DNA from: Bacteroidota bacterium
GTDB lineage: Bacteria; Bacteroidota; Bacteroidia; Chitinophagales; Chitinophagaceae
Length of the DNA stretch: 36,070 nt
NCBI GenBank assembly: GCA_018268055.1
Contig: JAFDXF010000078.1
Coordinates: 1 to 36,070, forward strand
Direction: 5' to 3'
The translations under genes and the position numbers were made by a program. Below, piece by piece: positions 1-6,470 of this stretch. A model generated the notes under the pieces. That model was not told the DNA's origin and did no database searches. It saw nothing but the letters and a program-made list of their open reading frames with translations. Positions within the stretch are counted from its first letter, which is position 1. Every line of letters starts with the position of its first letter.

Positions 1-194
1 GTAAAAAAAATGATACTGCACCGTCATCTCGTACGTCAAAAGCGAAGGGCGAGTATCGGTGTAATACTGAAATAGATAACGCAGTTCCTGAAGATAAAGT
101 TTGCGGGTAAGATTGCTGTAATGGCTAAGAGCCATCATGTCAGCGGTTCGTTGCAGCGCATTCACTGCAAAGGGTGTTAGCGTTTTTTTTCCAT
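1..194 (-). pseudogene. N-terminal fragment of a tyrosine recombinase/integrase, frameshifted and cut by the window edge
   Basis: Read on the minus strand, about 60 codons from about 180 down to 1 give a protein containing TPFAVNALQRTADMM, then LSHYSNLTRKLYLQELRYLF and QYYTDTRPSLLTYEM. This matches the SAM-like N-terminal DNA-binding domain of Bacteroidota tyrosine recombinases, a helical bundle ending in a Y-Y-x-D-x-x-P linker. An ATG at 192-194 is followed by G and eight A residues (plus-strand T run 183-190). With eight A the frame stops at once (CGC TAA); nine A would join the ATG to the recombinase frame as MEKKTLTPF. The gene is therefore either broken by a one-base homopolymer deletion or affected by a sequencing error. 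The catalytic domain would lie outside the window. The recombinase subfamily cannot be decided from this fragment. Confidence 0.6.
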
Positions 195-260
195 AACTAA
201 AAATTTTGTAACCCCAAATCTAACGAAACTCGCTTTAACTCATTACTGAAAGCAATGTTG

Positions 261-390
261 GTTCAACGGTAGGGCTTGGCGATGTGGCGGAAATTGAAGT
301 ACAAACGTTCAGTTTTATACAAAAGTTCTAACGAAGAACAGAAACTGAATTTTGCACTAAGCTCGCCATTTTACCAAACTGCTGTTGTGC
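261..390 (-). repeat. attC-like nested inverted repeat downstream of the restriction-modification operon
   Basis: Five complementary arm pairs are nested in order: CAAC 264-267 with GTTG 384-387; GGTA 268-271 with TACC 372-375; TGGCGA 277-282 with TCGCCA 363-368; TTCAGTTT 308-315 with AAACTGAA 342-349; GTTCT 325-329 with AGAAC 335-339. Unpaired bulges separate them. On the minus strand the outer ends read GCACAAC (one mismatch to the integron core RYYYAAC) and GTTGAAC (a full match to GTTRRRY). The element begins 14 bp beyond the endonuclease stop codon, which is where an attC lies in a gene cassette. An alternative is an intergenic hairpin element or terminator with no recombination role. 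No integron integrase is visible. Confidence 0.4.
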
Positions 391-403
391 GTTTACTCTT
401 TTT

Positions 404-1510
404 TTAGTTCAATATTTTGTCAATTGATGTCATTAGGTTTCTATGAAATGCCAAATAGTTTTTTCTTTGGTCGTTCAAGATTGTCGGTTCAAGATGATAG
501 TTTTTCCAAAATTCTTTTACATCATCAGAAATTCTTTTTGAAAACAACAATTTTCCTTCGTCTGTGAATGAAATGTATTTCAAGTCAAATAACGAATCTA
601 TTGTTTTGCTCAATAATAATCCGTTGTTCGGGTCGTATGCTTCGGTTTCGTCAGATTGGTTAAATGGTTTTATGTGACTTGCAATAAGAACAGGATATGC
701 CAATTTTTCCAACACACATAATGGTTTTCCGTAAATTTCTTCGCATTCTTCTTGAAGTTGATTTTTATAAAGACGGTGTAAATACGGGTCTCGTTTTTTA
801 GTTATCGCTGTTAAGTCCTCGCCAAAAATTTGTTGAGCATCTTCTTTAAAATACAAATCGTCATTTACAAAAACTAAATCATCTAACTTTCTAAGAATAT
901 TGTACAAATAGCCAACTTGATTATATTTTCGTTCAATAAAACCAATATTTGTTGCTTCTTTTACATATTTTTGAAGTTCTGTCTCAGAAATGAAAGGGTT
1001 CTCTTGTGTTTCAATATCAACCAACATCAAAGCAATAATTTCTTCTTTGGATAATTTGCCTTTTTCGATTAAAGTTTGGATTAAAAAATTGATTTGCTTA
1101 ATGGAAGAATCATTATTTACAGCTCTGTTAAAACTTGAATTTGAATAAATAATTTTTGAAAGTAAAGTTTCTCTTTTCTTGTTTGTTCGGGCTCCAACAT
1201 ATTCTTTCGCTTGTGGGTGATATGACAACAAAAATGAGTTGATAAACCCCATTTTTACCAATTGGTTTATTGATTTACGAATGGAAATCAGATTTATTGG
1301 GTTTACTTTTTCTACTTCTAATTGCAAACGTGAATACTTATCTTCCGAATAAGGTTCATCTTTGTATTTATCAATGAAATTGATGCACACAGCGAGTGTG
1401 TCCAAAAACTTTTTACCGTTGTAATCGGTAAAGGCATTGGTTAATTTCCAATATTCTTCATAATTCTGCTGTGACATAAATTTCTTTAATATTTTCTTGA
1501 TAAAGTTCAT
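404..1510 (-). CDS. HNH-family type II restriction endonuclease
   Basis: Likely the cleaving subunit of the restriction-modification system encoded by the next three genes upstream. The C-terminal third carries an HNH_2-type nuclease motif: ASHIKPF with His279 as the metal/general-base histidine, then DPNNGLLLS around 293-301 and a following FDLKYISFTDEGKLLFS strand pair. The first 240 residues are helical with no recognisable domain and probably carry DNA recognition. The 368-residue start at 1510 overlaps the upstream methyltransferase by 53 bp. An internal ATG at 1477 (protein starting MSQQNYEEYW) shortens the overlap to 20 bp and is preceded by AAAGAAA, so it may be the true start. The gene is visibly AT-rich. 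A C5-MTase, an adenine-type MTase and an HNH nuclease together is the composition known for HphI-like systems; the actual recognition sequence cannot be read from sequence. Confidence 0.75.
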   Translation of the reverse strand: MNFIKKILKKFMSQQNYEEYWKLTNAFTDYNGKKFLDTLAVCINFIDKYKDEPYSEDKYSRLQLEVEKVNPINLISIRKSINQLVKMGFINSFLLSYHPQAKEYVGARTNKKRETLLSKIIYSNSSFNRAVNNDSSIKQINFLIQTLIEKGKLSKEEIIALMLVDIETQENPFISETELQKYVKEATNIGFIERKYNQVGYLYNILRKLDDLVFVNDDLYFKEDAQQIFGEDLTAITKKRDPYLHRLYKNQLQEECEEIYGKPLCVLEKLAYPVLIASHIKPFNQSDETEAYDPNNGLLLSKTIDSLFDLKYISFTDEGKLLFSKRISDDVKEFWKNYHLEPTILNDQRKNYLAFHRNLMTSIDKILN

Positions 1511-2507
1511 TTTTCACAATAAATAAAAACTCCTTGTTTGTTTCTTTTTTGTTTTTACCTGTTATTTGGTAATTATGTTTTCGTTCAATTACCTGAACAT
1601 TGTCCGAATATTTATTTAGCAAATAAAGTAATTCTTCTTTACTTGGATAAGACGAGTTATTGTAACTTAAAAACCAATATTTGAAGTTGTTTAGTTTTGA
1701 AAACAATTTGTCAAAAAGCAAAATGGCTTCACTTTTACTGACAAAGTTATTTTCAAAAGGTTCCGTTTTCTTTGATGAAATAAAATCGTCTATCAAACCA
1801 TAAAATCCAAAATAATTATTCATTGTACCCGTATATGGAGGGTCAAGATAAATGATGTCAGCTTTTACATTTTCTATCAAATTAAAAATATCATCGTTGT
1901 ACGCAACATTGTTTTTTCTGTTATCAAAAATAGCATTATTATATTCATCTACATTTTCAAGAAAATGATGCTTGAATGATTCATTGTGATACGCTCTTTT
2001 GCGTTTGTATTTTTGATAACTATATTCTTCATCTCGTAGTTGAAGAATTTTATCCCAATTCAATGTGAAGCGTGAATACGGCATTTTGCGAATCATTGCT
2101 CTACGCATTAAAGCAAATGCCAATGATTTTTTTTCTTTTGAATCTAATTTTTCAATGTTACTTCTATACAAATCCAATTCCTTACATTCTTCGGGAAAGA
2201 AAAAAACATTTGCATAATTTTCAAACATAAATCCCTCAAAAGGTTTTCCGCTAAAAATGAGTTCAATATCGTTTTTATCTAAAACAATTTGATTGTTTTG
2301 AATTAAAGCATTTGCAATGTGATAATTTACTTTCAAAATATCGTTTGTATAAACTTCCAAACCTCTGCATTTTGTTTCATAACTTAGTGAACAACCACCC
2401 GAAAAAGCATCAAAAAGCGTTTTTGCGTCCTCCGGAAATTGGTCGCAAATCCATTTGGCAATTTTTTCTTTGTTGCCGATGTAGTTTACTTTCGGATATT
2501 TAAACAT
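1458..2507 (-). CDS. D12-class (Dam-like) DNA methyltransferase, probably N6-adenine
   Basis: Protects one strand or site of the host DNA against the neighbouring nuclease. The 349-residue protein begins with NYIGNKEKI, the usual D12-class opening, then has the SAM-binding motif I as FDAFSGGCS (residues 32-40) and catalytic motif IV as DPPY (222-225). The motif order I then IV with an intervening target-recognition region is that of the alpha group (PF02086). Product specificity (N6-adenine or N4-cytosine) is inferred from DPPY and family only. Its start overlaps the stop of the C5-methyltransferase gene by 8 bp, and its 3' end overlaps the endonuclease gene, so translation of the operon is probably coupled. 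Two different methyltransferases in one system usually mean an asymmetric recognition sequence. Confidence 0.82.
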   Translation of the reverse strand: MFKYPKVNYIGNKEKIAKWICDQFPEDAKTLFDAFSGGCSLSYETKCRGLEVYTNDILKVNYHIANALIQNNQIVLDKNDIELIFSGKPFEGFMFENYANVFFFPEECKELDLYRSNIEKLDSKEKKSLAFALMRRAMIRKMPYSRFTLNWDKILQLRDEEYSYQKYKRKRAYHNESFKHHFLENVDEYNNAIFDNRKNNVAYNDDIFNLIENVKADIIYLDPPYTGTMNNYFGFYGLIDDFISSKKTEPFENNFVSKSEAILLFDKLFSKLNNFKYWFLSYNNSSYPSKEELLYLLNKYSDNVQVIERKHNYQITGKNKKETNKEFLFIVKNELYQENIKEIYVTAEL

Positions 2508-3498
2508 TTTGATTCATTTTAATGATTGCACTTGCGATTGCTTCTGCCATTTTTGGCGGAACGGAATTTCCAACTTGTTGTTGTTGTGAAATTTTTGTTC
2601 CTTTAAAAATAAAATCGTCTGGATAGGATTGCAATTTTGCCAATTCACGAACAGTTAAAGCTCTGTTTTGCTCATAGTGAAAAATCTTTCGCATATCACC
2701 TGTTACACAAACCGAAGGTTCGTCACTTTTGTAACGAATGTATTTTCGCACATCACCTGATTTCGGTCTGAGTTTTAAGGGAATTTCTTCTCTGTTTCCA
2801 CCGTCTGAAATGTAACTCATTTTTTCAAGCATTTGGTTTGAATGTGCCATTGCAACGTGATTTGGAATGATTGATTCTTCGCCTGCCGAAAGAATTGGAT
2901 AATTGTATATTGCTTCTTTTACGGTTAAATACTTATCAGTCGTTTTTTTAGGAAACTCAATTTTTTGATTATAAACTGTGCCAATAAAAATCACTCTCTT
3001 TCTGATTTGTGGAACACCATAATCAGCCGAATTCAAAATTTTACACTCAACTTTGTAACCCAATTTTTCAAAATCGTTGATGATTTCTTTTCGTGTTTCG
3101 CCCTTGTTGTGATTATATAAACGTGCAACGTTTTCCATTACGAAAAACTTCGGTTTTACAACTTTCACAACACGCACAAATTCTTTAAAAAGTTTATTTC
3201 GTGGATCATCAATGAATTTTCTTCCTATATTTCCTGCAATGCTAAAACCTTGGCAAGGTGGTCCGCCTATGACAACATCAATGTCATCAACTTCCTTCAA
3301 ATATTTTATTTCTTCGTCTGATAATTGACAAATGTCTTTTTCAATCAAATTGTGATTTGGGAAATTAAATTTATAAGTTTCACAAAAACTTGGCTCTATG
3401 TCAATAGAAAAAATGTTTTGAAAACCTTTGTTATCGAAGCCTAACGAGAAACCGCCTGAACCTGAAAATAGGTCAATGTATGTTAGTTGATTGCTCAT
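2500..3498 (-). CDS. DNA (cytosine-5-)-methyltransferase
   Basis: Transfers methyl from SAM to C5 of cytosine in the restriction site. All conserved C5-MTase motifs are present in 332 residues: motif I DLFSGSGGF (9-17), motif IV GGPPCQGFS with catalytic Cys82, motif VI MENV (121-124), motif VIII QIRKRVIFIG, motif IX near RALTVRELAKLQSYPDDF, and motif X QQQVGNSVPPKMAEAIA at the C-terminus. The target-recognition domain between VIII and IX is short (about 80 residues), consistent with a small recognition sequence. The gene starts inside an ATGA overlap with the upstream regulator (ATG 3496-3498, regulator stop TGA 3495-3497). It appears intact and active. Confidence 0.93.
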   Translation of the reverse strand: MSNQLTYIDLFSGSGGFSLGFDNKGFQNIFSIDIEPSFCETYKFNFPNHNLIEKDICQLSDEEIKYLKEVDDIDVVIGGPPCQGFSIAGNIGRKFIDDPRNKLFKEFVRVVKVVKPKFFVMENVARLYNHNKGETRKEIINDFEKLGYKVECKILNSADYGVPQIRKRVIFIGTVYNQKIEFPKKTTDKYLTVKEAIYNYPILSAGEESIIPNHVAMAHSNQMLEKMSYISDGGNREEIPLKLRPKSGDVRKYIRYKSDEPSVCVTGDMRKIFHYEQNRALTVRELAKLQSYPDDFIFKGTKISQQQQVGNSVPPKMAEAIASAIIKMNQNV

Positions 3499-3821
3499 AA
3501 TTCTAATTTAGCTTGTTTTGCCTTTATACTTTTCAAGTAGTTTACTTTTTCTTCTGCTACGATTAGTGTTTCGGTTGAACAGTTGTAAGCGTACATTTTT
3601 TTGGCGAATTGGTCACCAAAATATTCAATTTTCAGTTTTTCAAAATCGAGGTCAAAAGCGTTTGCCAATTTGTCTAAACGTTTTTCGTCAAATTCACGTT
3701 TTCCGTTTTCGATTTTACTCAAATTTGCAGAGTCAAGCTTGAGAAGTGCGGCAAGTTCAGTCAAAGTAAAACCTTTGTCTGTTCGTAATTGTCTTATATA
3801 TTCTCCAAACGTTGCCTTCAT
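3495..3821 (-). CDS. XRE-family regulator of the restriction-modification operon (C-protein-like)
   Basis: A 108-residue protein with a Cro/CI helix-turn-helix over about residues 5-65: FGEYIRQLRTDKGFTLTELA, then LLKLDSANLSKIENGKREFD as turn and recognition helix. The tail (70-108) is basic and probably helical. As the first gene of the operon, translationally coupled to the C5-methyltransferase by ATGA, it is placed like the controller proteins that time methyltransferase and nuclease expression. Classic C proteins are about 80 residues, so this one is longer. A TTGTCA-N5-TGACAA palindrome over its own promoter suggests autoregulation. Binding and regulation are inferred from position only. 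Confidence 0.8.
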   Translation of the reverse strand: MKATFGEYIRQLRTDKGFTLTELAALLKLDSANLSKIENGKREFDEKRLDKLANAFDLDFEKLKIEYFGDQFAKKMYAYNCSTETLIVAEEKVNYLKSIKAKQAKLEL

Positions 3822-3839
3822 TTGCTTGTAAATTTAAAC

Positions 3840-3856
3840 TTGTCAATAGATGACAA
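3840..3856. promoter_or_regulatory. Palindromic operator candidate for the XRE regulator
   Basis: TTGTCA (3840-3845), a five-base spacer ATAGA, and TGACAA (3851-3856) form a perfect six-base inverted repeat. A third half-site TGACAA occurs at 3878-3883, inside the -33 region. The palindrome covers the 3' part of the -7 box and the expected start of transcription, 19 bp upstream of the regulator's ATG. Occupancy would block the promoter, the geometry of an autorepressed controller gene. Confidence 0.6.
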
Positions 3857-3884
3857 ATCTAACTAAGTTTTTTAGTCTGACAAA
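3854..3884 (-). promoter_or_regulatory. Promoter of the restriction-modification operon
   Basis: On the minus strand, TTTG (3881-3884) is followed after exactly 19 bases by TAGATTTG (3854-3861). This is an exact match to the Bacteroidota primary-sigma consensus TTTG-N19-21-TAnnTTTG. The regulator ATG lies about 33 bp downstream. Confidence 0.7.
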
Positions 3885-3941
3885 TTTTTTTGGAATTTTT
3901 TTCGTGCGATGGAAATTCGTGCGGTTGGGTTTTAGAGTGAC

Positions 3942-4036
3942 GCTAAACTCTTATAAAACTATCCGACAAGCCCACCTAAAAGAAGCCCGTAGTTAAAAGA
4001 TATTGGCGGGCTTGTCGGTTTACTTATTCGTTGGCC
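3942..4036. repeat. Second attC-like inverted repeat, upstream of the restriction-modification operon
   Basis: CCGACAAGCCCACC (3963-3976) and GGCGGGCTTGTCGG (4005-4018) form a 14-bp stem with a single A/G difference that can form a G-U pair in RNA, around a 28-base loop. Eleven to fourteen bases outside the stem lie GCTAAAC (3942-3948) and GTTGGCC (4030-4036), each one mismatch from the integron core motifs RYYYAAC and GTTRRRY. With the element at 261-390 it brackets the operon. A plain hairpin or terminator-like repeat is an equally possible reading. Confidence 0.35.
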
Positions 4037-4283
4037 GACGTTTGTGCTGTTTGTATGGTACAAAGTATTTTTGTAGTTGTTGGTCAGCGCAGTTTTTGGT
4101 GAGCGGGTTTTATACTTTTTAAAGAACATCTAATCTAAGTTAATACAATAGCTGCATATAGCGATTAAATTTTTCAAAAACAGACATGAGCCGCCAGGGA
4201 TGTAAAAAAGTGAAAACATTATTTGCTCATAGTGTACATCGGCTTGTTTAAAAACGCAACCAGTTATGTTGATTACATAATGA

Positions 4284-4398
4284 TTAAAACATTTTAAACT
4301 ACCTTAAACATTCTATACTTCTTCCCGAACATTCAGTCCATTTAAACCAAGTTAAACCAAATTAAACTATATTCATCAACCTTAAACTATTCTAAACC
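4284..4398. repeat. TTAAAC motif tract with a ten-base period
   Basis: The core TTAAAC or a close variant recurs with its final C at 4290, 4299, 4309, 4347, 4357, 4367, 4387 and 4397. Degenerate copies (TATAC, CGAAC, TCATC) sit near 4318, 4330 and 4377. The spacing is nine to ten bases throughout and stays in phase over about 110 bp, roughly one copy per helical turn on the same face. No open reading frame, replication gene or CRISPR-type spacer accompanies it. Function unknown; phased protein-binding sites or intrinsic curvature are possibilities. Confidence 0.6.
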
Positions 4399-4420
4399 AT
4401 GCTCAATAGATATTCTCTTG

Positions 4421-4512
4421 TTCAAAAGCTGCCGGATAGAAACGGATACCCCGCTGAAGGTTTTGTGCTCGGATTTTGTGGCGGAGTAGGAGTGGATAGC
4501 CGGGACCCCGAA
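4421..4512. repeat. GC-rich element with GGATA/GGATAGCCGGGA signature
   Basis: A GC-rich island in AT-rich surroundings with the blocks GCCGGATAGAAACGGATACC (4431-4450), GGCGGAGTAGG (4480-4490) and GTGGATAGCCGGGACCCCG (4492-4510). From memory, blocks of this kind (an opening GGATA/CGGATACC and a closing GGATAGC-GGGA) characterise abundant intergenic structured elements in Bacteroidota. I could not confirm the family (Flavo-1-like RNA is one candidate). Confidence 0.35.
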
Positions 4513-4669
4513 AGTTGAATAGCGAACAGAAAGCTGACAGCACCAAAGAATGTTCTAAAAATCTGTAATTTGCAGCTCGGTGTGTATCAGAAGGTATGGT
4601 AAATTGGCCTATTTGCTGAAAATGTGTAAAAAAAACTTATTGAGAATCTAAATATTAGCTGATTTTCCT

Positions 4670-4677
4670 TACCTTTG
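4670..4677 (+). promoter_or_regulatory. -7 box of the rpmB operon
   Basis: TACCTTTG matches TAnnTTTG and is followed by CCGTCCAAAA. Almost the same block (TATCTTTGCCGTCCAAAA) lies before secDF. No clear -33 TTTG is present at the proper distance. The ATG of rpmB is 23 bp downstream. Confidence 0.5.
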
Positions 4678-4700
4678 CCGTCCAAAATTTTAGTTTAATC

Positions 4701-4937
4701 ATGGCCAGAGTATGTCAGGTAACCGGTAAAACGCCAATAGGTGGAAACACTGTTTCTCACTCTAACATTAAAACAAAGCGTCGTTTTCTTCCTAATTTGC
4801 AGAAGAAGAAATTTTACCTTGCCGAAGAAGATAAGTGGATCACGCTGAAATTGACAGCAGATGCTATCCGCACAATTAACAAAAGAGGTCTTTACAATGT
4901 TGTAAAGGAATTAAGAGCTAAAGGACAACATATTTAA
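4701..4937 (+). CDS. rpmB: 50S ribosomal protein L28
   Basis: A structural protein of the large ribosomal subunit. The 78-residue sequence starts MARVCQVTGKTPIGGNTVSH and ends with RTINKRGLYNVVKELRAKGQ, the bL28 family pattern at full length. Only one Cys is visible in the early zinc-ribbon region, so it appears to be a form without the full zinc ribbon. It leads a small operon with rpmG 10 bp downstream and the DUF4295 gene after that, a conserved arrangement in Bacteroidota. A -7 box lies at 4670-4677. Confidence 0.97.
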   Translation: MARVCQVTGKTPIGGNTVSHSNIKTKRRFLPNLQKKKFYLAEEDKWITLKLTADAIRTINKRGLYNVVKELRAKGQHI

Positions 4938-4947
4938 ATAAACCATT

Positions 4948-5130
4948 ATGGCAAAGAAAGGAAACCGGGTACAAGTAATTCTGGAATGCACTGAGCACAA
5001 GACTAGTGGTCAGCCCGGAACCAGTCGTTACATCACAAGAAAGAACAAAAAGAACAATCCTGAAAGGCTTGAACTGAAAAAGTACAATCCTATTCTGAAG
5101 AAAGTGACTGTTCACAAAGAAATTAAGTAA
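4948..5130 (+). CDS. rpmG: 50S ribosomal protein L33
   Basis: A bL33 large-subunit protein of 60 residues: [18 protein letters not shown], then a basic segment [20 protein letters not shown] and the ending [10 protein letters not shown]. Length and pattern are typical of bL33. Only one Cys (in LECTEH) is present and no C-terminal CxxC, so this is the zinc-independent form. It lies 10 bp after rpmB and 19 bp before the DUF4295 gene. Confidence 0.97.
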   Translation: MAKKGNRVQVILECTEHKTSGQPGTSRYITRKNKKNNPERLELKKYNPILKKVTVHKEIK

Positions 5131-5149
5131 TTCATAAAACTGTTAAGTC

Positions 5150-5323
5150 ATGGCAAAAGCAGCATCAAAGAACTCTAAAGTAAAAGACGCAAAAGCATCA
5201 GCCGAAGCAAAAAACTGGACTAAAGTAATCCGTGCTGAAAAAAACCCTAAAACAGGCGCTTATGCCTTCAAAGAGGGAATTGTGCACAAAGACAAAGTGA
5301 AAGATTACCTATCAAGCAAATAA
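5150..5323 (+). CDS. DUF4295 small basic protein of the L28-L33 cluster
   Basis: ATG at 5150 opens a 57-codon frame ending TAA at 5321-5323. The protein begins MAKAASKNSKVKDAKASAEA and ends with TGAYAFKEGIVHKDKVKDYL, the pattern of the Bacteroidota-specific DUF4295 family that follows rpmG. It is lysine- and alanine-rich, suggesting RNA or ribosome association, but its role is not established. It is last in the rpmB operon and is followed by a strong terminator at 5361-5395. Confidence 0.9.
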   Translation: MAKAASKNSKVKDAKASAEAKNWTKVIRAEKNPKTGAYAFKEGIVHKDKVKDYLSSK

Positions 5324-5360
5324 TTCAATGCTCCTGTGCAAGGAGTGTTTTATAAAGTTT

Positions 5361-5395
5361 AGCCGCTCCGAGATGAGCGGCTTTTGCATTTTTGT
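5361..5395 (+). terminator. Rho-independent terminator of the rpmB-rpmG-DUF4295 operon
   Basis: AGCCGCTC (5361-5368) pairs with GAGCGGCT (5375-5382) around a six-base loop, followed by a T-rich run to about 5395. Confidence 0.85.
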
Positions 5396-5454
5396 TTGAT
5401 TCAAAGTATCGGCTAACCCAATCCTGAATGGGTGATTTTTATTACTATCAATCA

Positions 5455-5487
5455 TTGGCAGGACAATGATTTGATTCTTTACCTTCG
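5455..5487 (+). promoter_or_regulatory. Putative promoter of ftsY-rimO
   Basis: TTGG (5455-5458) and TACCTTCG (5480-5487) are separated by 21 bases, close to the TTTG-N19-21-TAnnTTTG consensus with one mismatch in each box. The ftsY ATG is 12 bp downstream, giving a very short leader. Confidence 0.45.
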
Positions 5488-5499
5488 GGAAACTTAGCT

Positions 5500-6465
5500 A
5501 TGGGATTTTTTAAAAAAATATTTGGGAAAAAAGAAAAGGAAAGCCTTGATGAAGGATTGAAGAAAACCAAAGAAGGCTTTTTTGCAAAGATAAATCGTGC
5601 ACTCACCGGTAAAAGCTCTGTGGATGAAGAAGTGCTGGATAGCCTTGAGGAGGCTCTTGTAAGCGCTGATGTAGGCATTGATACTACCGTTAAAATTATT
5701 GACCGTATAGAAAAAAGAGTAGCAAAGGATAAGTATATGAGCTCTTCTGAATTGAACAAAATGCTTCAGGAAGAAATTGAATCATTGCTTGTAAATGCAC
5801 CAGAATCAAATAGTTATTCTTTTGATACAGAACTTCCGAAAACACCGTATATTATTTTAGTAGTGGGTGTGAATGGAGTAGGCAAGACCACAACAATTGG
5901 TAAGTTGGCTTATAATTTTAAAAAAGCAGGGAAGAAAGTTTTACTGGGTGCAGCAGATACTTTTAGGGCGGCAGCTGTGGATCAATTGACTATTTGGAGC
6001 GAGCGTACCGGCGTTCCCATCGTGAAGCAAGCAATGGGTAGCGATCCTGCCGCTGTGGCATTTGATACAGTGCAAAGTGCTGTGGCGCAAAAAAGTGATG
6101 TGGTATTGATAGACACGGCCGGAAGATTACATAATAAAGCACACTTGATGGATGAACTGTCCAAGATAAAAAGAGTGATTCAAAAAACAATACCGGATGC
6201 ACCACACGAAGTGTTATTAGTGCTGGATGGAAGTACAGGACAAAATGCATTGGAACAAGCAAAACATTTCACCGCTACAACTGATGTATCAGCTCTGGCC
6301 ATTACGAAATTAGATGGCACAGCCAAAGGCGGCGTTGTTTTAGCTATTGCCAGTCAATTTAAAATTCCGGTAAAGTTTATTGGTGTGGGCGAAAAAATGG
6401 AAGACTTGCTCGTTTTTGACAAACACGAATTTGTGGACAGCCTTTTTAGTTTAGAAGAAAAATAA
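5500..6465 (+). CDS. ftsY: Signal recognition particle receptor FtsY
   Basis: The membrane-associated SRP GTPase that docks ribosome-SRP complexes at the Sec translocon. The 321-residue protein has the NG domain: N-domain helices 20-100, P-loop G1 GVNGVGKTTT (123-132), an ADTFRAAAVDQL G2-type motif (152-163), G3 DTAGR (205-209) and G4 TKLDGTAKGG (269-278). The acidic A domain of E. coli FtsY is absent; a short amphipathic MGFFKKIFGKKEKE probably binds the membrane. rimO starts 5 bp after its stop. secDF elsewhere in the window acts in the same export route. Confidence 0.97.
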   Translation: MGFFKKIFGKKEKESLDEGLKKTKEGFFAKINRALTGKSSVDEEVLDSLEEALVSADVGIDTTVKIIDRIEKRVAKDKYMSSSELNKMLQEEIESLLVNAPESNSYSFDTELPKTPYIILVVGVNGVGKTTTIGKLAYNFKKAGKKVLLGAADTFRAAAVDQLTIWSERTGVPIVKQAMGSDPAAVAFDTVQSAVAQKSDVVLIDTAGRLHNKAHLMDELSKIKRVIQKTIPDAPHEVLLVLDGSTGQNALEQAKHFTATTDVSALAITKLDGTAKGGVVLAIASQFKIPVKFIGVGEKMEDLLVFDKHEFVDSLFSLEEK

Positions 6466-6470
6466 ATACA

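Larger units (their letters stand above)
3857..4669. other. Long non-coding stretch between the restriction-modification operon and rpmB
   Basis: No convincing gene is visible in roughly 0.8 kb. It holds the operon promoter, the inverted repeat at 3942-4036, a ten-base-phased TTAAAC tract at 4284-4398 and a GGATAGC-type structured element at 4421-4512. Nothing was recognised in 4040-4280 or 4515-4665. The stretch marks the boundary between the accessory region and the ribosomal-protein cluster. Confidence 0.6.

Noticed and set aside
385..567. Plus-strand 60-codon frame
   Set aside because: It lies antisense to the end of the HNH endonuclease and has no recognisable motif.
4284..4398. Plasmid-type iterons or a replication origin
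   Set aside because: No replication initiator gene is nearby, and the motif is only about six bases with a ten-base period, shorter than typical iterons.
4918..5115. Minus-strand 65-codon frame
   Set aside because: Shadow of rpmG on the opposite strand.
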